64,000 nucleotides of DNA. It comes from Chitinophagaceae bacterium PMP191F. GTDB lineage: Bacteria > Bacteroidota > Bacteroidia > Chitinophagales > Chitinophagaceae. How positions within the stretch are numbered: position 1 is the stretch's first letter; every line of letters starts with the position of its first letter. Position numbers and translations under genes: made by a program. This document shows, piece by piece, positions 7,152-15,522 of the stretch. The notes beneath the pieces were generated by a model that saw nothing but the letters and a program-made list of their open reading frames with translations, was not told the origin of the DNA and ran no database searches. The stretch is from the NCBI GenBank assembly GCA_001302245.1, contig LGYU01000014.1, forward strand, positions 1 to 64,000, read 5' to 3'.

Positions 7152-7712
7152 TTATTTAAAGAAGCCCTTTACGCTATCCAGTAACCCTCCTCCTTCACTT
7201 TTGTTATTGTCGGAAAACATGGTTATTACATCCTGCAGGTCTGTATGTCCGTCGCCATTTTTATCCAGGCTGCCTTTGAACTTTGAAAAGATATCCTGGA
7301 TATTGATGCCCTGTGCCTTGCCATTGGTAAGCGTGTTGAAGATGCTTTGCAGATCAAAACTGTTATCGGACGGGTCATTTGTTTTATGTATCAGTTTGCC
7401 CAGTATGCCGGGTAAGATGCCGCTGGTAATGCTGCCGGCAGTCTGTTGATTGAGGCCAAACTTTTCCATGAAGTTGCGTGTCAGATCGCCGGAGATGTTC
7501 TGTACTGCCGGTGCATCGGCGGCAGACTGGCCATTGAACAGTTGCATTACGTCTGTTACATTGCCATTGGATATCATCTGCTGCAAACTGCCTGCTATGG
7601 AATGGCTGGCAGTTTCAATGGCTTCGTCATTGCGTTCATTAGGAATTGCGGGGTTGCTGATAATGGTATCGCCTGCCTGTTCTTTTACAAGATTGATGAG
7701 GTTTTCAAGCAT
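7152..7712 (-). CDS. Conserved protein with calcium-loop-like motif, DUF937/YidB-like organisation
   Basis: A 186-residue protein with no signal peptide or membrane segment. It begins MLENLINLVKEQAGDTI and has helical segments rich in Gly, Asn and Gln (LNQQTAGSITSGILPGILGKLIHK), resembling the low-complexity helical DUF937/YidB type. Near residues 150-161 there is DKNGDGHTDLQD, which matches the 12-residue EF-hand/dockerin calcium loop (D-x-N/D-x-D-G...D/E). It ends in a glycine-rich GGGLLDSVKGFFK tail that could form an amphipathic helix. The function is unknown; binding of calcium is an inference from the loop. It is a single-gene unit that ends in the palindrome at 7097-7124. Confidence 0.75.
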   Translation of the reverse strand: MLENLINLVKEQAGDTIISNPAIPNERNDEAIETASHSIAGSLQQMISNGNVTDVMQLFNGQSAADAPAVQNISGDLTRNFMEKFGLNQQTAGSITSGILPGILGKLIHKTNDPSDNSFDLQSIFNTLTNGKAQGINIQDIFSKFKGSLDKNGDGHTDLQDVITMFSDNNKSEGGGLLDSVKGFFK

Positions 7713-7881
7713 AACGCAAGTAGTTTAAGAGTGAAAGGAATTGATGTTAATATGCTTTATGATGTAATTAACGTCAAAAAAACTGAAAAGGATTACAAGT
7801 AGCATATCGTTAACATGGATTGATTGGGTATACGCGCCAAAACCTGGTGCCGGTACAATGCTTTAAGCTGCGTAGTTTACA

Positions 7882-7897
7882 TTAAGTTTAGGTTAAC
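7882..7897. promoter_or_regulatory. 11-bp-spaced TTAA(G/C) direct repeat upstream of the regulator gene
   Basis: TTAAG at 7882-7886 and TTAAC at 7893-7897 are exactly 11 bases apart, 38-53 bases ahead of the start of the TPR/HTH gene. The arrangement resembles a single Pho box and matches the longer array at 9613-9661. Confidence 0.35.
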
Positions 7898-7934
7898 AAA
7901 AAGTCAATACAAAGCGGTATAGCTACTTTTACAA

Positions 7935-9608
7935 ATGTTTTCTTCAATTATCGCTAAACCGCTACAGGCATTTCATAGGCGTAACATTGTTTCTTTTTTT
8001 GTATTGCTTTTTTTATGTCCTTATCATCCTGTTCTTTCTCAGGAAGCGCAGTGGGCATTTACATTGGAAAAAACAGAAGTGCTGGCTAAAACCGAACCTG
8101 ATTCGGCCTACGTGATATTGAAGGAGCTGATGATGCATGTGCAGGAAAAAAAGGATCCGCTGATTGAAGGCACCTGTTTACAACAAATAGGATTGGTGTT
8201 TTATAATTACAGCAATTATACCCAGGCTGTAGATCATTTACTGCAGGCAGAAAAGATATTTCGTGAATTACGGGCGAATGACAGACTGGCGAAGAACCTG
8301 AATTACCTGGGCGAGGTTTATTATTCCAATAAACAACCCCAATTGGCTGCCAAACAATTTGATGAAGCACTTTTACTCAATACGCATCTGAAAGATGATG
8401 CAGCCATTGCTTATACTTATGGTAATATTGGTCACCTGTATGAGAAAAGACTGTTGTACGATAGTGCTTACCTGTACCAGCAGAAGGCCTTGCAGTTATA
8501 TAGTCATGTAAAGGATAGCATGGGGGTGGCTAAAATATTTGAGAACATAGGAAGTATTTTTGAAGACCAGGAGCGTTTTGATTCTGCATCCTATTATTTT
8601 CACAAAGCGCTTTCTATTAACCAGTATTTTAATAATGAAATTGCGCAAATAGAAATATTGAATAACCTGGGTGATGTGCTTCGGAAAAATGGTAATTACA
8701 CCGGTGGTCTTGCATTCACCCGCAAAGCACTGGCACTTGCCACAAAAACACAATCGCAAAGTCAACTGGCCAGTGCCTGCAGGGATATGGCCAAAGCGTT
8801 TGAATTACTGGGTGTTTTTGACAGTGCTTATTATTATAACGAACATGCCCGTAAACTGGTGCAACAGATCTATTCTGAATCCAATAACCGCCAGATAGCC
8901 TTGCTGGAAACCATTTATGATGTAGAACAGAAGAATAATGAAATAGAGCAACTGGCGCTGGATAAGAAAATAGATACTATCATTACCATTGCTACTATTG
9001 CTGTGGTAGTATTGCTGGTAATATTGGGCGCTGTTGTCATTAGCAGGCAGCGATTGAAGATCAGGAACGAAAAAGCCCTGAACGAACAGAACAAGCACAT
9101 TTATGAGCAGAACCGGGAGCTGATGCAGGTAGAGCTTAAAAATAAGCAGTTGGAAGAAGATAAGCTCCGGGCAGTGCTGGAAGTAAGAAGTCGGGAACTT
9201 TCGGCCCACACACTACATATTATACAAAAGAATCAACTGCTCGAAGAGTTACGCAATACCTTGAATGAAATGGCTGACGATGATTCACGAAGCCAGAAAA
9301 AACAACTGAAACAATTGACTCAAAAGATCAATGTGAATTTTAACCAGGATACCTATTGGGATGAATTCAGGGTCATATTTGACCAGGTACACCAGACCTT
9401 TTTTGCCAATTTAAAACGACATGCAGATAGTCTTACGCCCGCTGAGCTGAGATTGGTTGCATTGCTGCGCATGAACCTGAGTTCCGGCGATATGTCTACT
9501 TTGCTGGGTATTTCGCAAGACAGTCTGCGGGTGGCAAGATACCGTTTGCGCAAGAAACTGAACATTACAGAAGGGGAGTCGCTTGCTGCTTTTATTCAGC
9601 GTTTGTAA
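7935..9608 (+). CDS. Membrane-spanning TPR regulator with C-terminal HTH
   Basis: A 557-residue one-component regulator. Residues 1-35 look like a signal peptide (VSFFVLLFLC...VLSQEA). Residues ~40-320 hold repeated TPR units (for example LAKNLNYLGEVYYSNKQPQLAAKQFDEAL and AYTYGNIGHLYEKRLLYDSAYLYQQKAL), likely periplasmic. A single transmembrane helix is at about 346-370. A cytoplasmic coiled coil at about 380-450 precedes a LuxR-like helix-turn-helix at about 500-548 (LTPAELRLVALLRMNLSSGDMSTLLGI...RLRKKLNI). This architecture is common in Bacteroidota, where a periplasmic TPR domain senses and an inner-membrane-tethered HTH binds DNA. No kinase or receiver is present. It lies directly upstream of the TonB receptor and phytase genes and may control them, but this is inference. 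Confidence 0.9.
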   Translation: MFSSIIAKPLQAFHRRNIVSFFVLLFLCPYHPVLSQEAQWAFTLEKTEVLAKTEPDSAYVILKELMMHVQEKKDPLIEGTCLQQIGLVFYNYSNYTQAVDHLLQAEKIFRELRANDRLAKNLNYLGEVYYSNKQPQLAAKQFDEALLLNTHLKDDAAIAYTYGNIGHLYEKRLLYDSAYLYQQKALQLYSHVKDSMGVAKIFENIGSIFEDQERFDSASYYFHKALSINQYFNNEIAQIEILNNLGDVLRKNGNYTGGLAFTRKALALATKTQSQSQLASACRDMAKAFELLGVFDSAYYYNEHARKLVQQIYSESNNRQIALLETIYDVEQKNNEIEQLALDKKIDTIITIATIAVVVLLVILGAVVISRQRLKIRNEKALNEQNKHIYEQNRELMQVELKNKQLEEDKLRAVLEVRSRELSAHTLHIIQKNQLLEELRNTLNEMADDDSRSQKKQLKQLTQKINVNFNQDTYWDEFRVIFDQVHQTFFANLKRHADSLTPAELRLVALLRMNLSSGDMSTLLGISQDSLRVARYRLRKKLNITEGESLAAFIQRL

Positions 9609-9612
9609 GTGC

Positions 9613-9661
9613 GTAACATTTCTCTAATGTTGCCGTAACAATTAGATAATGCTACATTACT
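9613..9661. promoter_or_regulatory. Five-box array at 11-bp period (Pho-box-like)
   Basis: GTAAC (9613), CTAAT (9624), GTAAC (9635), ATAAT (9646) and TTACT (9657) follow each other at an exact 11-base period, starting just past the stop of the regulator gene. Direct repeats with an 11-base period and a TTAAC/TAAC-type core are the hallmark of sites for PhoB/PhoP-family response regulators. A further pair, TTAAC and GTAAC, lies at 9715 and 9726, also 11 apart. The assignment to phosphate control is an inference supported by the downstream phytase. Confidence 0.5.
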
Positions 9662-9714
9662 GCGTCTTCAACTGGTTGAAATATAGTTGTTTAAAAAGCC
9701 GTGTTGCTGCTTTG

Positions 9715-9730
9715 TTAACGTCTCTGTAAC
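9715..9730. promoter_or_regulatory. Second 11-bp-spaced TTAAC/GTAAC pair
   Basis: TTAAC at 9715-9719 and GTAAC at 9726-9730, about 30 bases upstream of the promoter -33 element of the TonB receptor gene, a plausible activator position. Confidence 0.4.
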
Positions 9731-9760
9731 CGTTGTTTCCTTTTTGCTTACACCCAGTTT

Positions 9761-9791
9761 ATTGTCTCACTACAGCGCTTCACTAGGTTTG
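9761..9791 (+). promoter_or_regulatory. Bacteroidota-type promoter of the TonB receptor gene
   Basis: ATTG (9761-9764), a 19-base spacer and TAGGTTTG (9784-9791) match the consensus TTTG-N19-TAnnTTTG almost perfectly, 20 bases ahead of the ATG at 9811. This is the best promoter match in the window. Confidence 0.7.
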
Positions 9792-9810
9792 CTGTCGAAA
9801 AAAAACAGTA

Positions 9811-12606
9811 ATGCGCCCAAACCTAGTTTTCTTATTCCTGCTTTTGTTTCTGAACATTTCTGTAATGGCCCATACTATACGTGGCCGCGTTCTTTCCAGG
9901 GAAACCGGGGAGGTTCTTACCGGCGCAGTGGTTCAGGTGGAAGGAACTGCTCACCGCGCTATTTCCGGTCTGGACGGTAGCTTTATTATCCGTGATATTT
10001 CTAAAGGGGAATATATCATTGTAATATCTATGATGGGGTATACAGCCCAAAGCAGGCAGTTGAAAGTAGAAGAGAATATGGCGCCTGTAATCATTGAATT
10101 GAAAATTGCGGCAAGAGATCTGGATGATGTTGTGGTGAGTGCCGTGAAGGAAAAAAGCGGCGATGCTGGTGTACGGAACTTGGAGCGTACCTCTGCACGG
10201 GTGATGAACGTGGTTTCTGCCAGGGCCATTGAAATTTCACCGGATTTAACCGTAGCGAACGTAATACAACGTGTTTCGGGTATCACTGTGGAAAGGAATA
10301 ATACGGGTGATGGTCAATATGCGCTGCTGAGAGGCATGGACAAGCGTTACAATTATACACTTGTAAACGGAGTGAAAATACCCAGCCCCGATAACAAGAA
10401 CAGGTTTGTACCGCTGGATATTTTTCCTGCCGAGATGCTGGAAAGACTGGAAGTGACTAAATCGCTTACGCCTGATATGGAAGGTGATGGAATTGGTGGT
10501 GCTGTAAACCTGGTAATGAAAGATGCGCCGGAAAAACTACAGATATCAGCCAATATTGCTACCGGTTTTAATACGCTCTTTTTTGACAGACCATTTTATA
10601 CTTACGATAAAAAGCAGATCGCTGCTAAAACGCCTTATGAATCGTTGGGTGCTAATTACCCAGCCAAAACAAGAGATTTTAACGCACAGTTGCTGGATGT
10701 TAAAAAAGCAGGGTTCAAACCCAATCTCTATGGCGGCTTTTCGCTGGGTGACAGGTTCCTGAAAAATAAGCTGGGTGTGCTGATTGCCGGAACTTACCAG
10801 AACAGTTTACGTGGCAGTAATAGCACCGACTTCCCTTTTACCACTGCTACCAGCGATGCTTCAAACCTGCCTGTACTGACAAAAGTGAATCACAGAACAT
10901 TCTCTGAAGAACAGACACGTGCAGGTGTTCATGCCAAACTGGATTACCGTATTGCAAAGAATCACAAGCTGCAATGGTATAATGCTTATATGGATTTCAA
11001 GACATACCAGGTAAGGGATGAACGTAAAACAGATTTCTCCGTTGGATATGATCCTGCCAATAAGAGCTATAACCTGAGTTACGACAGAAGATTCCGCTAT
11101 ACGCATCAGCGCATCATTAACAGCACGCTGAAAGGTGACCACCGTTTCTGGAATAATAGATTTGAAGTTGACTGGTCTGCTGTTTATTCAAAAGCTTCTA
11201 ATGAAGTGCCTGATAACAGTACTGTGCATTTGGTAACAACGGTGAGAAATGATGTGGAAAATCCTAAATCGGTAGTAGTTCTGGGTGGTGCGGAAAGAAG
11301 ATGGGAACATAATACTGATGAAGACAAAGCTGGTTACCTGAATTTTAAATTTCATACCGGAAGTGATAAAATGCCTGTTGTAATTGCTGCAGGAGGTATG
11401 TATCGTGATAAAAATAGGACCAATTTCTTTAACCAGTATGATTTCAGACCGTATGACGAATCAAAACCCGCAGGGTCTGAAAAGAATCTGATAGAAGGAG
11501 TTGACTGGAGCAAGTACAGTGAGATCAAATTCCAGGTGTTTAACCCGTACGGTTCTACCGGTGATCCGTTGAACTATGATGCATCAGAAAAAATCGCTGC
11601 CGGTTATTTACAGGGTAAGTTCTCTGCTGCCAGGCTGGAAGTACTGGCAGGTGTAAGAATTGAAAACACCAACCAGGGATATTTCCTTCAACATCCCGTG
11701 GCTGGCCTGGCCAACGAAGGCAACCAGAAATATACAGATGTGCTGCCAAGTGTGAACCTGAAATACCTGCTGGCTCCCAGAACAAATCTCCGTGCTTCTT
11801 ATTATAAAGCTATTAATCGTCCCAGCTTTTTTGAGATTGTTCCCTACAGGATCGTTAACGAGGAACTTACTGAAGCAGGTAATCCTGATCTGAAACATAC
11901 AGTTGCGCATAATGCTGATATCCGGTATGAAATGTTTCCGCGTGCATCAGAACAATTTATGCTGGGTGCTTTTTACAAAAAGATCATTAATCCCATTGAG
12001 TTTGGTATGGTGTTGCAGGGGCAGGGATCTTTTTATATGCCCACCAACTTTGGAGATGCTACCAACTATGGTTTTGAACTGGATTACACCAAATTCATTT
12101 ACCATTTTGGTATGAAGCTCAATTATACTTACACCAATTCAAAGATCACTACTACCAAGCTTTTCTATTACAATAATCCAGATCCTACTGCTACTGATCG
12201 TGTATTGATTAAAAATGTTGATCAGAGCAGACGGCTTGCAGGTCAGGCTGCACATGTTGCCAACCTCACAATGTTGTATAAAAGTGTAAAGAGTGGTGTG
12301 GATGCTCAGCTTTCAGTAGCGTATACCGGCGACAGGTTGTATGCGGTTTCCAAGTTTCTCGACAACGATATATGGCAAGGCGGTTTTGTACAGTTTGATG
12401 CTTCCGCAGAAAAAAGATTTTCCCGCAGATATGTATTGTTTATAAAAGCAACCAACCTGCTGAATACACCGGTGAAGCTTTATGTTAAGAAAGTAAATGC
12501 AGCCAATACCAAAGCTGAAGGCTATCAGACTTTTAATAACGGAACAATGATCAGAAACGATAAATACGGACAAACCCTTTTGCTGGGCTTCAGGGTTAAA
12601 TTTTAA
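9811..12606 (+). CDS. TonB-dependent outer-membrane receptor, phytate/phosphate locus
   Basis: A 931-residue TonB-dependent transporter for uptake across the outer membrane, powered by TonB-ExbBD. It has a signal peptide (residues 1-20, LLFLNISVMA). A carboxypeptidase-regulatory-like domain follows at about 22-105 (IRGRVLSRETGEVLTGAVVQVEG), then a plug at about 130-235 (VIQRVSGITVERN, LLRGMDKRYNYTLVNGVKIPS, LEVTKSLTPDMEGDGIGGAVNLVMK) and a long barrel ending in the expected aromatic residue (LLLGFRVKF). It is of the single-receptor type without a SusD partner. The following genes encode a beta-helix lipoprotein and a beta-propeller phytase, so inositol phosphate, a phosphorylated product or a metal-phytate complex are candidate substrates. 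It has a strong promoter with Pho-like boxes upstream, and the next gene follows after 32 bases. Confidence 0.93.
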   Translation: MRPNLVFLFLLLFLNISVMAHTIRGRVLSRETGEVLTGAVVQVEGTAHRAISGLDGSFIIRDISKGEYIIVISMMGYTAQSRQLKVEENMAPVIIELKIAARDLDDVVVSAVKEKSGDAGVRNLERTSARVMNVVSARAIEISPDLTVANVIQRVSGITVERNNTGDGQYALLRGMDKRYNYTLVNGVKIPSPDNKNRFVPLDIFPAEMLERLEVTKSLTPDMEGDGIGGAVNLVMKDAPEKLQISANIATGFNTLFFDRPFYTYDKKQIAAKTPYESLGANYPAKTRDFNAQLLDVKKAGFKPNLYGGFSLGDRFLKNKLGVLIAGTYQNSLRGSNSTDFPFTTATSDASNLPVLTKVNHRTFSEEQTRAGVHAKLDYRIAKNHKLQWYNAYMDFKTYQVRDERKTDFSVGYDPANKSYNLSYDRRFRYTHQRIINSTLKGDHRFWNNRFEVDWSAVYSKASNEVPDNSTVHLVTTVRNDVENPKSVVVLGGAERRWEHNTDEDKAGYLNFKFHTGSDKMPVVIAAGGMYRDKNRTNFFNQYDFRPYDESKPAGSEKNLIEGVDWSKYSEIKFQVFNPYGSTGDPLNYDASEKIAAGYLQGKFSAARLEVLAGVRIENTNQGYFLQHPVAGLANEGNQKYTDVLPSVNLKYLLAPRTNLRASYYKAINRPSFFEIVPYRIVNEELTEAGNPDLKHTVAHNADIRYEMFPRASEQFMLGAFYKKIINPIEFGMVLQGQGSFYMPTNFGDATNYGFELDYTKFIYHFGMKLNYTYTNSKITTTKLFYYNNPDPTATDRVLIKNVDQSRRLAGQAAHVANLTMLYKSVKSGVDAQLSVAYTGDRLYAVSKFLDNDIWQGGFVQFDASAEKRFSRRYVLFIKATNLLNTPVKLYVKKVNAANTKAEGYQTFNNGTMIRNDKYGQTLLLGFRVKF

Positions 12607-12638
12607 AATATCATTCAGTTTAAAAAACATCCATTACA

Positions 12639-14231
12639 ATGAAACAATTAACATGCAGATTTTTCCTGGCGATAGCAGCTGTATTTATGCTGACGCAGGG
12701 GTGTAAAAAGGACAGTGCCGATCTTTCGGTAAAGGGAATTACTTTGTCTAAATCAACAACAACACTGAAACCCGGTGTTACTGAAACGCTGACTTTTAGC
12801 ATTTTTCCCGAAAATGCAAGCAATAAAAATGTAACCTGGTCTACTTCAGACTCAACAATAGCAACTGTAGATACAAAGGGTATGATCACTGCCCTAAAGC
12901 CCGGTAGCGCTATCATCACAGTAACCACACAGGAAGGAAGCGAAAAAGCTAATTGTTCGGTAACCGTAACACAGAATGATGCTAAAACTGTATCTGGTAA
13001 CGTAGAAGGTACATGGGCTAAATATTCTGTTGTTAACGTAACAGGACAGATCAAGATAGCTGCCGGAAAATCGCTGACCATTGAAGAGGGTGTGGAAGTG
13101 ATTATGAGTACTGGCGGACAGGATGCCAACAGCACCAAAATTGAATGGATCGTAGATGGCAACCTGTATATCCAGGGCACTGCATCTGCCCCGGTACGTG
13201 TTTCTGTACCTGCTGCTGAAAGAACCACTGCTAATACTTTCAAACGTCTGTGGGGTGGTATTATTGGTTCTGCTACCTGCGCTGAAATTTTGATCAGCAA
13301 TGCTATTATTGAATATACCGGTGCAGTTACTACTGCTACATCTCCTTCTGTTGTAGCCGGTTTGTTTAAAGCAGGCGGTGGAGAAGGTATGGTTGCATTC
13401 AATACCAACAATCCTTCCGGTAAATATGTAATTCAGAACACTATTTTCCGCAGCACCGGTGAAGATGCTATTTATGTTCAGGGTGGAAACTGCATATTCA
13501 CCAACAATACTTTCTATGCAATAGGTGAAGCAGGTGGTGAAGCCATCAACGTAAAAGCCGGTTGTAAGGTAGATGCTGCTTACAACGTTATATACAGCGC
13601 AAATACAAATGCTTTCAAATTGTCTAATTCAGGTGCCAGCTCAAGCCGTCCACAGGCTCAGATCTATGCATATAACAACACCATTGTTAATGCAGGTTGG
13701 AGAAGAGATCCCAATGCTCCCAAAGGTGGTTCTATCTGGGGTGAAAAAGGTGCCCTGATCAATGTATATAACAACCTGGTGGTAAACTCTATGTTCCGTT
13801 CAAAAGCACCTGGCTGGGGCGTAAATGCAACAGACGGTCCTGATCTTAGCAGTGTAATGGACTATAATTTCTATGCAGCCGGTACACAACAGAGTGCAGT
13901 ACCACAGCACGTTACAAACGGTACAGTTACCGGTTATGATGGATTTAAAACTGGTGTAAAAGATGCTGTATACAGTGCTCATGATATTTCCGGAACATCT
14001 GCCGGTGATAAGGATCCTAAGTTTGTAAGCTTCCCCTTTTCTACAGATCCCTTACTGAGCTATGCATTTAATACTGCATGGGACTTCCATCTGCAGACAG
14101 GTTCTCCTGCGCTTACCGGTGCTAAAACAGATTTCACCCCTTATTTCAGCTCTACAGGTGTGACTGTAAATGGCAAAGCCTATAAATCCCCGCTTCCAAG
14201 TGCATTCTTTGGTGCTTTTGGTACTAAATAA
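12639..14231 (+). CDS. Lipoprotein with Ig-like (Big_2) domain and right-handed beta-helix
   Basis: A 530-residue surface or periplasmic lipoprotein. The signal peptide ends in the lipobox LTQGC (Cys22), followed by KKD. Residues ~33-112 form a bacterial Ig-like group 2 domain (ITLSKSTTTLKPGVTETLTFSIFPENA..NVTWSTSDSTIATVDTKGMITALKPG). Residues ~120-480 look like a right-handed parallel beta-helix: short repeating turns such as YVIQNTIFRSTGEDAIYVQGGNCIFTNNTFY, AYNVIYSANTNAF and INVYNNLVVNSMF. Beta-helices bind or cleave polymers, but no catalytic site can be assigned. It sits 32 bases after the TonB receptor in the place a SusD protein would occupy, so it may be the surface substrate-capture partner. 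Confidence 0.85.
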   Translation: MKQLTCRFFLAIAAVFMLTQGCKKDSADLSVKGITLSKSTTTLKPGVTETLTFSIFPENASNKNVTWSTSDSTIATVDTKGMITALKPGSAIITVTTQEGSEKANCSVTVTQNDAKTVSGNVEGTWAKYSVVNVTGQIKIAAGKSLTIEEGVEVIMSTGGQDANSTKIEWIVDGNLYIQGTASAPVRVSVPAAERTTANTFKRLWGGIIGSATCAEILISNAIIEYTGAVTTATSPSVVAGLFKAGGGEGMVAFNTNNPSGKYVIQNTIFRSTGEDAIYVQGGNCIFTNNTFYAIGEAGGEAINVKAGCKVDAAYNVIYSANTNAFKLSNSGASSSRPQAQIYAYNNTIVNAGWRRDPNAPKGGSIWGEKGALINVYNNLVVNSMFRSKAPGWGVNATDGPDLSSVMDYNFYAAGTQQSAVPQHVTNGTVTGYDGFKTGVKDAVYSAHDISGTSAGDKDPKFVSFPFSTDPLLSYAFNTAWDFHLQTGSPALTGAKTDFTPYFSSTGVTVNGKAYKSPLPSAFFGAFGTK

Positions 14232-14259
14232 AATGTAACAGGTTAGCTGATCAATAATG

Positions 14260-14292
14260 CAGGCAGGTTGTTCAGAAGGAATGGCCTGCCTG
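14260..14292. other. 8-bp hairpin after the beta-helix gene
   Basis: CAGGCAGG (14260-14267) pairs with CCTGCCTG (14285-14292). There is no T run after it, so it may be an mRNA-stability or processing hairpin rather than a full terminator. A second hairpin (GGTCTGT 14334-14340 with ACAGACC 14353-14359) precedes the phytase start. Confidence 0.4.
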
Positions 14293-14403
14293 TAATAATA
14301 AAACCTGGATAAAGATGCAGGTTTACAAAGGTTGGTCTGTAAGATGATTATGACAGACCTGTACTACCAATATCATAACGTCTATTAATCGCAATTACAA
14401 TCA

Positions 14404-15456
14404 ATGAGAAGATTCATTTTACCGGCCGGGATTATTTTGCTGTTGTTCGTAAAATGTAAGCCAGGCCAAAAGCAGGAACAGGTAAGTGGTAACGAAGTAA
14501 TTAAACCGGCTATAGTGACGGAAAAGGTGAAACATGACAGTGATGATCCTGCTATATGGATCAATCCGCAGGATCCTGCTGCCAGCCTGATCATCGGTAC
14601 TGATAAAGATGCAGATGGAGCTTTGTATGTGTTTGATCTGAAAGGGAAAATTATCCCGGACAAAGTAGTGACGGGCTTGAAAAGACCTAATAATGTGGAT
14701 ATAGAATATGGTTTGCATTTGAATGGCAAGCTTACAGATATAGCGGTAGTCACAGAAAGGTTTACACACAAACTGAGAATATTTTCTCTGCCTGATATGC
14801 GCCCGGTTGATAACGGCGGTATAGAGGTGTTTGAAGGAGAAACAGGCCCCGAATTTCGCGACCTGATGGGTATTTCTTTATACAAAGACAGCAGTAATAA
14901 AATATACGCGGTTGTTGGCAGAAAAAGTGGTCCGCAGGAGGGTTATCTCTGGCAATACCAGTTGGAAGATGCCGGTAACGGAACAGTAAAAGCAACGCTG
15001 GTACGTAAATTCGGAAAATACAGCGGCAAAAAAGAAATTGAAGCAATAGCTGTGGATGACAAACTGGGGTATGTTTATTATTCTGATGAAGGATTTGGCG
15101 TGAGAAAATATTATGCCGATCCGGCAAAAGGTAATGAAGAACTGGCTGTGTTTGGAAAAGATAATTTTAAGGCAGATCATGAAGGGATCAGCATTTTCAA
15201 CGCAACTGATTCAACAGGTTACATCCTGGTATCTGATCAGCAGGCAAACCGTTTTCATATTTATTCCCGCGAAGGGGTAAAAGGAAATCCTCATGATCAC
15301 CTGCTTGTTAAAACCGTTTATCTTTCTACAGAAGAAAGCGATGGTTCTGATGTAACTTCTTTACCGCTGAACGGTGAATTTAAAAAAGGTTTTTTTGTGG
15401 CAATGAGTACAGACCGCACGTTTCAGTATTACAGGTGGGAAGACATTCTGAAATAG
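14404..15456 (+). CDS. Beta-propeller phytase
   Basis: A 350-residue beta-propeller phytase (3-phytase family, as Bacillus PhyC), hydrolysing phosphate from myo-inositol hexakisphosphate in a calcium-dependent way. The family signature DSDDPAIWINP is at about residues 45-55 (the Asp pair binds calcium and phosphate). Other conserved propeller segments are LKRPNNVDIEYG, GKKEIEAIAVDDKLGYVYYSDE and DHEGISIF...GYILVSDQQANRFHIYSREG, which supply further acidic active-site residues. The length is that of the full six-blade domain. The N-terminus (PAGIILLLFVKC) is a signal peptide with a possible lipobox Cys18, although Lys at -1 is unusual. It is the last gene of the receptor/beta-helix unit, closed by a terminator at 15464-15500. 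Confidence 0.95.
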   Translation: MRRFILPAGIILLLFVKCKPGQKQEQVSGNEVIKPAIVTEKVKHDSDDPAIWINPQDPAASLIIGTDKDADGALYVFDLKGKIIPDKVVTGLKRPNNVDIEYGLHLNGKLTDIAVVTERFTHKLRIFSLPDMRPVDNGGIEVFEGETGPEFRDLMGISLYKDSSNKIYAVVGRKSGPQEGYLWQYQLEDAGNGTVKATLVRKFGKYSGKKEIEAIAVDDKLGYVYYSDEGFGVRKYYADPAKGNEELAVFGKDNFKADHEGISIFNATDSTGYILVSDQQANRFHIYSREGVKGNPHDHLLVKTVYLSTEESDGSDVTSLPLNGEFKKGFFVAMSTDRTFQYYRWEDILK

Positions 15457-15463
15457 GCACCAC

Positions 15464-15500
15464 AAGAAACCGGGACAACTTATATGTCCCGGTTTCTTTT
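15464..15500 (+). terminator. Terminator of the phytase unit
   Basis: The 14-bp arms AAGAAACCGGGACA (15464-15477) and TGTCCCGGTTTCTT (15485-15498) are followed by T residues. It is placed between the convergent phytase and prfA genes. Confidence 0.85.
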
Positions 15501-15522
15501 ATATATGATGAGTTGGCTGTTC

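Noticed and set aside
12620-13411. Long minus-strand open frame (263 codons) opposite the beta-helix lipoprotein
   Set aside because: It is antisense to a clear gene with signal peptide, Ig-like and beta-helix domains. The translated product is low-complexity Val/Thr/Ser-rich without family features.
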